Origin: Flavobacteriales bacterium
Lineage (GTDB): Bacteria; Bacteroidota; Bacteroidia; Flavobacteriales; Flavobacteriaceae
Assembly (NCBI GenBank): GCA_027031025.1
Contig: JALVEJ010000124.1
Location: 1-11,750, forward strand
Direction of reading: 5' to 3'
Length of the DNA stretch: 11,750 nucleotides
The translations under genes and the position numbers were made by a program. This document shows, piece by piece, positions 6,391 to 11,750 of the stretch; position 1 is the first letter of the stretch, and each line of letters begins with the position of its first letter. The notes under the pieces were generated by a model. That model searched no databases. It was not told the origin of the DNA and was given only the letters and a program-made list of their open reading frames with translations.

Positions 6391-6717
6391 TTACAGCGCG
6401 ACTAAACCTTCTATGTCTTCCATTGATTTATAACGGTTAATTACCGCATCCGGATCGTTTTCTTCGGTCACAACGGTGACGCTGACATATTTACCGGTTT
6501 TGGAATAATTTTTTTTTAAATCAATTTGTTGATTACCGAAACGTTCTTCTACTTTATTAACATTATCGTCTTGGTTTGGCATGATAAATTTATACATATA
6601 TTTAGTAGGCCAATCGGTATTTTTTTCTAATTCTTCTTTTAAGCGATCATAAAAGGCTATTTTTTGAGCCGCCCGTTCTTCCGGTGTATGCGATTTGTTT
6701 GATGGTTGTTTTGACAT
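6391..6717 (-). CDS. DUF493 (YbeD-like) family protein
   Basis: The 108-residue protein matches the DUF493 family, whose E. coli member YbeD has an ACT-like alpha/beta fold and no settled function; an allosteric or regulatory role is often proposed. The hydrophilic N-terminal tail (1-18) is followed by AFYDRLKEELEKNTDWPTKY (21-40) and YKFIMPNQ (42-49). The second half, with SKTGKYVSVTVVTEENDPD (72-90) and the end DIEGLVAL, gives the beta-alpha-beta pattern of the fold. It is cytosolic. The start ATG (6715-6717) lies 19 bases from a perfect -7 box. A 130-base gap with repeats separates it from DUF4290, so it may be a separate unit. It diverges from yaaA. Confidence 0.88.
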   Translation of the reverse strand: MSKQPSNKSHTPEERAAQKIAFYDRLKEELEKNTDWPTKYMYKFIMPNQDDNVNKVEERFGNQQIDLKKNYSKTGKYVSVTVVTEENDPDAVINRYKSMEDIEGLVAL

Positions 6718-6736
6718 GTAACTTTCTTTTAAAACA

Positions 6737-6744
6737 CAAATATA
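6737..6744 (-). promoter_or_regulatory. Predicted -7 promoter box of the DUF493 gene
   Basis: On the minus strand the bases read TATATTTG, a perfect TAnnTTTG. It ends 19 bases before the ATG. A TTT about 21 bases further upstream is the only -33 candidate. Confidence 0.5.
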
Positions 6745-6825
6745 CGATTATTTGATATATTGTAGAAATAATTTAGCTTTGAGATTTTCATAATTATTTA
6801 TACGCTCTTACTCAAAATTTCTCAT

Positions 6826-6833
6826 TAGTTTTG
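6826..6833 (+). promoter_or_regulatory. Predicted -7 promoter box of yaaA
   Basis: TAGTTTTG matches TAnnTTTG and lies 26 bases before the yaaA ATG at 6860. No clear -33 element is visible. It is divergent from the DUF493 box about 80 bases away, so the 142-base gap 6718-6859 is a two-way promoter region. Confidence 0.42.
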
Positions 6834-6859
6834 CAACATCATCAATTCTCAGTATCGAT

Positions 6860-7615
6860 ATGAAAATAGTTTTGTCACCTGCCAAAAAACTGGATTTAAA
6901 ATCCGGTTACTCCGAAATGCCTTATACAGAACCGGTTTTTTTGAATGAAGCGGAAAAATTGATTATGGTGATGCGACAAAAAACACCGGATGAGATCAAA
7001 CAATTGATGCAACTGTCAGACAATTTGGCTAACCTGAACTGGGAACGCTATCAAGCTTGGCACAAAAAAATTGACAAGACCGCACGTCCGGCTATTTTTA
7101 CCTTTAACGGCCATGTGTTTGATGGTTTGAACGTTAAAAATTTACCGGCAGAAAAACTTCCGGAATTAAACCAAAAAGTGCGTATTTTATCGGGCTTATA
7201 TGGGGTACTGCGACCTTTTGACCTGATTTATCCTTACAGACTGGAAATGGGCACTAAATTAAGGTTTGACAATTATAAAAACCTCTACGGCTACTGGTGT
7301 CAAAAAGTAACAGAATACCTTAATAATGAAATGCCGGAAGGAGATTTTTTAGTCAACTTGGCCAGTCAAGAATATTTTAAAGTTATCGACAAAAAACAAT
7401 TTAAACATCCTGTTTACGACATTGTTTTCAAAGACTACAAAAACGGCGAACTTAAAACTATTAGTTTGTATGCCAAAATTGCCCGTGGTTTGATGACGCG
7501 CTTTATCATTCAAAACCATATCAATACACCTGACGATCTCAAACTTTTTGACACAAACGGCTACCGGTATGATGAGAGTTTATCATCCGATTTCCGGTTG
7601 GTTTTTACGCGTTGA
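6860..7615 (+). CDS. yaaA: Peroxide stress protein YaaA (DUF328/UPF0246)
   Basis: The 251-residue protein closely follows E. coli YaaA (about 258 residues), a cytosolic protein that limits intracellular free iron and Fenton damage during hydrogen peroxide stress and has been reported to bind DNA. Family blocks seen are the start MKIVLSPAKKLD (1-12), TFNGHVFDGL (81-90), LSGLYGVLRPFDL (110-122), PYRLEMGTKL (125-134), NLASQEYFKVI (166-176) and ISLYAKIARGLMTRFIIQN (201-219). The ATG at 6860 opens directly on the conserved N-terminus. A -7 box lies upstream. The next gene, pdxH, starts 66 bases after the stop with its own promoter, so the two need not be cotranscribed. No OxyR-type operator could be recognised by eye. 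Confidence 0.95.
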   Translation: MKIVLSPAKKLDLKSGYSEMPYTEPVFLNEAEKLIMVMRQKTPDEIKQLMQLSDNLANLNWERYQAWHKKIDKTARPAIFTFNGHVFDGLNVKNLPAEKLPELNQKVRILSGLYGVLRPFDLIYPYRLEMGTKLRFDNYKNLYGYWCQKVTEYLNNEMPEGDFLVNLASQEYFKVIDKKQFKHPVYDIVFKDYKNGELKTISLYAKIARGLMTRFIIQNHINTPDDLKLFDTNGYRYDESLSSDFRLVFTR

Positions 7616-7636
7616 GTTATTAAACAAAAATTATGC

Positions 7637-7663
7637 TTGGCATTGTAAATTAATGTATCTTTG
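7637..7663 (+). promoter_or_regulatory. Predicted promoter of pdxH
   Basis: TTG (7637-7639), a 16-base spacer and TATCTTTG (7656-7663) fit the Bacteroidota -33/-7 pattern. The -7 box ends 18 bases before the ATG at 7682 and covers an in-frame TTG at 7661, which argues against that TTG as the start. Confidence 0.55.
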
Positions 7664-7681
7664 TTGTATCAATTAAGACTC

Positions 7682-8329
7682 ATGCAAAAGGATTTAAGTC
7701 ATTATAGAAAGGTTTACCAACGTGCCGAACTCGATGAAAAAACTGTGCCGGATAACCCTATGGAATTGTTTCGTAATTGGTTTTACGAAGCAGAAAAAAA
7801 TGAAAATTGCATTGAGGTTAATGCCATGAGTTTAGCTACAAACGGGACAGATGGTTTTCCGCGAATCAGAGTGGTTTTGCTTAAAAAATTCACTTGGGAA
7901 GGTTTTATTTTTTACACCAATTACAACAGCGAAAAAGGACGAGCCATTGCACAAAATCCTAAGCTTTCCTTGGCTTTTTTTTGGCCTAAAATGGAACGAC
8001 AAATCATCATTAAAGGTCTTGCAGAAAAACTCAGTGCAAACTTATCTGACGGTTATTTTGAAACCCGTCCGCGCGGAAGCCAAATTGGCGCGTGGGCTTC
8101 TCCGCAAAGCGAAGTTATTCCTGATAAACAATTTTTAGAAGAACGCTTTAAAGCCTTCGAACAACAATTTGAAGGGCAAGAAATACCACGTCCGCCTCAT
8201 TGGGGCGGCTATATGGTCAAACCGGTAGAAATAGAATTCTGGCAAGGACGTCCCAACCGCCTTCACGACAGAATTCGTTATACCTTACAAGAAGATTTTT
8301 CTTGGAAAAAAGAACGTTTAGGAAGCTAA
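7682..8329 (+). CDS. pdxH: Pyridoxamine 5'-phosphate oxidase
   Basis: PdxH oxidises pyridoxine or pyridoxamine 5'-phosphate to pyridoxal 5'-phosphate with FMN and oxygen, the last step of synthesis and salvage of vitamin B6 cofactor. From the ATG at 7682 the protein has 215 residues, the usual size. FMN and substrate blocks are visible: PRIRVVLLK (60-68), FYTNYNSEKG (77-86), FFWPKMERQIIIKG (99-112), RPRGSQIGAWASPQSEVI (129-146), and the C-terminal signature VEIEFWQGRPNRLHDRIRY (182-200). A longer reading from TTG 7661 is unlikely because that codon is inside the predicted -7 box and adds non-conserved residues. The gene has its own promoter and is followed by a 72-base gap. Confidence 0.96.
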   Translation: MQKDLSHYRKVYQRAELDEKTVPDNPMELFRNWFYEAEKNENCIEVNAMSLATNGTDGFPRIRVVLLKKFTWEGFIFYTNYNSEKGRAIAQNPKLSLAFFWPKMERQIIIKGLAEKLSANLSDGYFETRPRGSQIGAWASPQSEVIPDKQFLEERFKAFEQQFEGQEIPRPPHWGGYMVKPVEIEFWQGRPNRLHDRIRYTLQEDFSWKKERLGS

Positions 8330-8401
8330 ACCGATAAGAGATCAACAGCTAAAAAAACATTAATGAAACTTAACAAAATATCATAAAAAAAACAATTATC
8401 A

Positions 8402-8650
8402 ATGAAAAAACAGCAAAAAACACCCCCCAAAAAAAACATTTCGTTAAAACGCATTACACTATTATTTATCATGTATACCTTTATATATTTAACGGTATTC
8501 GCTTTTATTGATTTTTATGCATTTTATGCTATTAATCCCTATTTACTCACAATATTATCGGTGCTATTAGGCGCCGGTTCCACCTATTATCATGTTACCA
8601 AATATTACAATCCTGTTGTGGAACATATCGTCAAGAAATTGGAAGATTAA
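8402..8650 (+). CDS. Small two-helix membrane protein of unknown function
   Basis: I do not recognise a family for this 82-residue protein. The first 17 residues are very basic (MKKQQKTPPKKNISLKR), followed by two likely membrane helices at about 18-42 and 46-62, separated by a short turn with Asn-Pro. A soluble end of about 20 residues (YHVTKYYNPVVEHIVKKLED) follows. By the positive-inside rule both ends should face the cytoplasm. There is an A-rich leader but no clear -7 box in the 72-base gap after pdxH, so it may be transcribed from the pdxH promoter. A terminator-like hairpin overlaps its stop codon. Its aromatic, hydrophobic composition and clean ends make it more likely real than chance. 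Confidence 0.72.
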   Translation: MKKQQKTPPKKNISLKRITLLFIMYTFIYLTVFAFIDFYAFYAINPYLLTILSVLLGAGSTYYHVTKYYNPVVEHIVKKLED

Positions 8651-8679
8651 ACAAAGCCGTTTCAACTTCCAGCTTTTTT
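8640..8679 (+). terminator. Probable intrinsic terminator of the small membrane-protein gene
   Basis: TGGAAG (8640-8645) pairs with CTTCCA (8666-8671). The stem continues inward with TT/AA and AAAC (8649-8652) with GTTT (8659-8662), leaving one bulged base on each side and a six-base loop. GC and six T residues follow (8674-8679). The hairpin includes the stop codon at 8648-8650. It would separate the upstream genes from the ferredoxin oxidoreductase genes. Confidence 0.55.
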
Positions 8680-8733
8680 ATAAAAAATAGCAAATTATAA
8701 GTCTTTTAAAATAGCATTATAGCAAAAATAAGC

Positions 8734-8763
8734 CGGATTTTTTCAACGATATTAAAAAGTCCG
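8734..8763. repeat. 10-bp inverted repeat upstream of the ferredoxin oxidoreductase genes
   Basis: CGGATTTTTT (8734-8743) pairs with AAAAAGTCCG (8754-8763) with one G-T pair and a 10-base loop. It lies about 50 bases before the predicted korA -7 box. No T tract follows on the plus strand, so it is not a standard terminator; an operator or a second, weak terminator is possible. The rest of the 199-base gap is A+T-rich and shows nothing else clear. Confidence 0.35.
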
Positions 8764-8814
8764 CTGATTTAAAAAAAAATAACAAAAATCAACAAATAGC
8801 TGTTTATAAATTTC

Positions 8815-8822
8815 TATTTTTG
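8815..8822 (+). promoter_or_regulatory. Predicted -7 promoter box of the korA-korB operon
   Basis: TATTTTTG matches TAnnTTTG and lies 27 bases before the korA ATG. No convincing -33 element is visible. The surrounding DNA is very A+T-rich, which raises the chance-match rate. Confidence 0.42.
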
Positions 8823-8849
8823 TCGAAATACTGAAAAAACCATAATTTC

Positions 8850-10712
8850 ATGAGCACAGAAGCTTTACATAAAGATACAAAAACCCTCGACCACGTTGTG
8901 GTACGATTTGCCGGCGACTCCGGTGACGGTATGCAATTAACCGGCACCCAGTTTTCTACATCGGCGGCATTGCTTGGTAACGATGTTGCCACATTTCCCA
9001 ATTATCCTGCTGAAATACGAGCGCCGCAAGGTAGTTTGTATGGCGTATCGGGCTTTCAAGTCAATATCGGACAAACCGAAATCAATACACCCGGTGATGA
9101 TTTGGATGTCTTAGTGGCAATGAATCCGGCTGCTTTAAAAACCAATATTAAAGATTTGAAACCCGGACACATGGTAATTGTAGATGCCGATGCCTTTACC
9201 AGAAGCAATTTGCAAAAAGCCAAATACGAATCCAACCCTCTGGAAGACGGTTCTTTATCCAACTATAATGTCGTTCCGGTTCCTATGACTTCGCTGACCC
9301 GTGAAGCCTTAAAAGATACCGGATTGGACAGTAAAAGTATGACCCGTAGTAAAAACATGTTTGCTTTGGGGATGCTGTATTGGTTGTATAGTAAAGACCC
9401 CAAATACACTGAAGAATTTCTCAGAAAAAAATTCAAAAATAAACCCAAAATCGTAGAAGCCAACATCAAAGCTTTAAAAGCCGGTTATCATTTTGCTGAC
9501 ACCTTAGAACTAATGCCGACGCATTATGTGATTGGACCCGCTAAAAAAGACAAAGGTACCTATCGCATTATTATGGGTAATCAAGCAACAGCTTGGGGTT
9601 TTATGGCAGCAGCCGAAAAATCGGGCTTACAATTATTTTTAGGCTCCTACCCCATTACACCGGCTACTGATATTTTGCATGAATTAGCCAAATGGCGTAA
9701 CCTCAATGTGTTAGCTTTTCAAGCCGAAGACGAAATTGCCGGTATCAGTTCGGCTATAGGCGCTTCATTTGCCGGAAAATTGGCTATTACAACCACTTCC
9801 GGCCCCGGATTAGCTCTCAAAGGTGAAGCCTTAGGTTTAGCTATTATGCTCGAAATACCATTGGTTGTTGTCAATGTTCAACGCGGCGGTCCCTCAACCG
9901 GTTTGCCAACCAAAACCGAGCAATCGGATTTGATGCAAGCCATGTATGGACGTAATGGTGAAAGTCCGGCTATTGTCATCGCTGCCAAATCTCCGGCAGA
10001 CAGTTATGACATGGCTTATATGGCCGCTAAATTGACCTTGGAACACATGACGCCGGTAATCCTTTTAACTGATGGTTATATCGGTAATGGTTCCGAACCT
10101 TGGCGCATCAAAACATTAGATGAAATGCCCGACATTAAAACCTATCAAATCACTGAATACGTCGAAGATTTTCATCCCTACAAACGGGACCCGAAAACCT
10201 TGGCACGCCCTTGGGCGATACCCGGCACTCCCGGTTTGGAACATGTCATAGGCGGACTTGAAAAAGATAAAATAGAAGGTACCGTTTCATACGACCCTAT
10301 TAACCATGAAGAAATGGTGAAACTCAGAGCCGAAAAAGTACGTAAAGTCAAAGACTTTATTCCGCCATTGGAAGCCGAATTTGACCAAGAAGGCGACTTG
10401 TTGGTTGTTGGTTGGGGCGGCACATACGGTAGCTTGAAAACCGCCGTAAAACGTTTTAAAGAAGAACACCCCGAATACAAAGTCGGCTTGGCACATTTCT
10501 CCTATATCAATCCGTTGCCACATGGCGTTGACAAAGTATTTTCCAAATACAAAAAAATCATTGTTCCCGAATTAAATATGGGACAATTTGCCGACTTATT
10601 ACGGATGAACTATCCAAAGTTTGATTATATCAAATATAACAAAGTTCAAGGTTTGCCATTAGGTTCCGAAGAACTGATTAACAAATTTAAAGAAATCCTT
10701 AAAGACGCATAA
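8850..10712 (+). CDS. korA: 2-oxoacid:ferredoxin oxidoreductase, fused gamma-alpha subunit (probably 2-oxoglutarate)
   Basis: This 620-residue subunit works with the next gene's product to decarboxylate a 2-oxoacid oxidatively, forming an acyl-CoA and reduced ferredoxin. The N-terminal gamma domain (about 15-205) has FAGDSGDGMQLTG (20-32) and FPNYPAEIRAPQG (49-61). The alpha part begins near 238, with the pyrimidine-domain hallmark SYPITPATDI (266-275), FQAEDEIAGISSAIGASFAG (290-309), TTTSGPGLALKGEALG (314-329) and RGGPSTGLPTKTEQSDL (345-361). A C-terminal domain II (about 500-615) follows. In Bacteroidota this arrangement is usually assigned to 2-oxoglutarate (TCA cycle), but pyruvate or branched-chain oxoacids cannot be ruled out by eye. 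The ATG at 8850 is the only in-frame start ahead of the domain. The stop is two bases from the beta gene. Confidence 0.93.
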   Translation: MSTEALHKDTKTLDHVVVRFAGDSGDGMQLTGTQFSTSAALLGNDVATFPNYPAEIRAPQGSLYGVSGFQVNIGQTEINTPGDDLDVLVAMNPAALKTNIKDLKPGHMVIVDADAFTRSNLQKAKYESNPLEDGSLSNYNVVPVPMTSLTREALKDTGLDSKSMTRSKNMFALGMLYWLYSKDPKYTEEFLRKKFKNKPKIVEANIKALKAGYHFADTLELMPTHYVIGPAKKDKGTYRIIMGNQATAWGFMAAAEKSGLQLFLGSYPITPATDILHELAKWRNLNVLAFQAEDEIAGISSAIGASFAGKLAITTTSGPGLALKGEALGLAIMLEIPLVVVNVQRGGPSTGLPTKTEQSDLMQAMYGRNGESPAIVIAAKSPADSYDMAYMAAKLTLEHMTPVILLTDGYIGNGSEPWRIKTLDEMPDIKTYQITEYVEDFHPYKRDPKTLARPWAIPGTPGLEHVIGGLEKDKIEGTVSYDPINHEEMVKLRAEKVRKVKDFIPPLEAEFDQEGDLLVVGWGGTYGSLKTAVKRFKEEHPEYKVGLAHFSYINPLPHGVDKVFSKYKKIIVPELNMGQFADLLRMNYPKFDYIKYNKVQGLPLGSEELINKFKEILKDA

Positions 10713-10714
10713 TT

Positions 10715-11722
10715 ATGACCACAAATATCAAATATACATTTAAAGATTTTGCCAGCGACCAAGATGTCAGATGGTGTCCGGGTTGTGACGATTATGTCAT
10801 TCTGCGCTCCATTCAAAAAGCGCTTCCTGAAATAGGCAAGAAAAAAGAAGATATTGTATTCATTTCCGGTATCGGTTGTTCATCGCGTTTTCCTTATTAT
10901 ATGGACAATTACGGTATTCACGGTATTCACGGACGGGCAGCCGCCATTGCAACCGGAACTAAATTAGCCAATCCTAACCTCAGCGTTTGGGTGGCTTCCG
11001 GAGACGGTGATGCCATGGCTATTGGCGGTAACCATTTTATACATGCCATTCGTCGAAATATAGATTTGAATTATATCTTATTTAATAACGAAATTTACGG
11101 ATTGACCAAAGGACAATTTTCGCCCACTTCATTATTGGGACAAAAAACCAAATCGTCACCTTATGGCAACGTGCAAGCGCCTTTTCATCCGGGCGAATTA
11201 GCCATTGGCGCACAAGCTAAATTCTTTGCCCGTGTTGCCGGTAATGATGCCAAATTACAAACTAAATTGTATATTGAAGCAGATAAGCACAAGGGCTTTT
11301 CATTAGTAGAAGTATTACAAAATTGTGTTATTTTTAATGATGGTGCTTATAAAGATATTGCAGACAAATCGGTTAAAGACGATGCTCAATTGGTTGTTGA
11401 ACACGGCAAACCCATGATTTTTGGCAAAAACAAAGACAAAGGCATTATCTTGGACGGCATGAAACTGAAAGTCGTCAAGATAGGAGAAAACGGCATCACC
11501 GAAGATGACATCTTAGTACATGATGCCAAAGAAAAAGACCCAACGCTGCATTTAGCATTAATCAACATGAAAGCGCCTGTTGTTATGGGGGTTATCAGAG
11601 CGGTTGAAGAGCCAACACTTGAAGAACGGGAAGCTAAAGCCACCGAATACGCTAAAGAAGTTAATCCGATTAAAAGTTTCAACGACTTATTATTCTCAGG
11701 ACAAACTTATGAAGTAGATTAA
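10715..11722 (+). CDS. korB: 2-oxoacid:ferredoxin oxidoreductase, beta subunit (probably 2-oxoglutarate)
   Basis: The beta subunit of 335 residues binds thiamine diphosphate and a [4Fe-4S] cluster. Cluster ligands are probably Cys21 and Cys24 (RWCPGCDDY), Cys55 (GIGCSSRFP) and Cys204 (LQNCVIFN). The ThDP-Mg motif runs from GDGDAMAIGG (96-105) to NNEIYGLTKGQ (124-134). IHGRAAAIATGTKLA (71-85) is also typical. All four cysteines and the ThDP motif are intact, so the enzyme should be functional. It begins two bases after korA with no Shine-Dalgarno, so the two are one operon and probably translationally coupled. There is no ferredoxin-like delta subunit in the window; the external acceptor would be a free ferredoxin. 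The gene is complete, and the last 28 bases of the window show no terminator. Confidence 0.95.
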   Translation: MTTNIKYTFKDFASDQDVRWCPGCDDYVILRSIQKALPEIGKKKEDIVFISGIGCSSRFPYYMDNYGIHGIHGRAAAIATGTKLANPNLSVWVASGDGDAMAIGGNHFIHAIRRNIDLNYILFNNEIYGLTKGQFSPTSLLGQKTKSSPYGNVQAPFHPGELAIGAQAKFFARVAGNDAKLQTKLYIEADKHKGFSLVEVLQNCVIFNDGAYKDIADKSVKDDAQLVVEHGKPMIFGKNKDKGIILDGMKLKVVKIGENGITEDDILVHDAKEKDPTLHLALINMKAPVVMGVIRAVEEPTLEEREAKATEYAKEVNPIKSFNDLLFSGQTYEVD

Positions 11723-11750
11723 ATTTATTAAAAAAACCCATACAAAGCCG

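Noticed and set aside
7661..7681. An N-terminal extension of PdxH from TTG at 7661.
   Set aside because: The codon lies inside the predicted -7 box, and the ATG at 7682 gives the normal family length of about 215 residues.
7851..8138. A 95-residue plus-strand open frame inside pdxH.
   Set aside because: It is a shadow of the pdxH frame, which carries all conserved blocks across this stretch.
8723..8730. A minus-strand TATTTTTG box between the small membrane-protein gene and korA.
   Set aside because: No minus-strand gene lies downstream of it, and such boxes arise easily by chance in A+T-rich DNA.
1..11750. CRISPR arrays, phage genes, toxin-antitoxin pairs, restriction-modification or other defence genes.
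   Set aside because: No regularly spaced direct repeats and no such protein families were seen; nearly all coding capacity is assigned to housekeeping genes.

Overview
The window looks like ordinary chromosomal DNA from a member of the Bacteroidota, probably Flavobacteriia or a close relative. The evidence is AT-rich intergenic DNA, several TAnnTTTG (-7) promoter boxes typical of the phylum, almost no Shine-Dalgarno sequences, and phylum-typical genes: DUF4290 next to murA, a two-subunit 2-oxoacid:ferredoxin oxidoreductase, a fused FtcD, and a small PPPGLPID membrane protein. No phage, transposase, CRISPR array or defence system was seen.

Layout: positions 1-134 hold the last 43 codons of a plus-strand gene, possibly DUF58. 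Right behind its stop lies a ~100 bp inverted-repeat element flanked by TA (135-234). The minus-strand gene ftcD (263-1966) follows. A plus-strand pair comes next: a tRNA with anticodon CAT (2096-2170), which has an extra base in its D arm, and a 64-residue membrane protein (2252-2446). An intrinsic terminator (2470-2494) ends this unit and touches the stop codon of the convergent gene pgi.

From 6717 down to 2493 the minus strand carries a DUF493 gene, a DUF4290-murA pair overlapping by one base, and pgi. The two larger gaps here (4056-4329 and 6261-6390) each contain two copies of a 16-base repeat, and the first also holds a TGTCAT/ATGACA repeat element. MurA has Asp in place of the Cys that fosfomycin alkylates, which predicts intrinsic fosfomycin resistance.

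A divergent promoter region at 6718-6859 leads to the plus-strand genes yaaA (peroxide stress), pdxH (PLP synthesis) and a small two-helix membrane protein. The last two genes are the alpha and beta subunits of a 2-oxoacid:ferredoxin oxidoreductase (8850-11722), most likely specific for 2-oxoglutarate.

Most genes are housekeeping: central carbon metabolism (pgi, korAB), cell wall (murA), cofactor synthesis (pdxH), histidine/one-carbon metabolism (ftcD) and stress (yaaA). I found no convincing undescribed multi-gene system. The more interesting signals are small: the leader repeats, the MITE-like element, the small membrane proteins, the DUF4290-murA coupling and the tRNA D-arm insertion.
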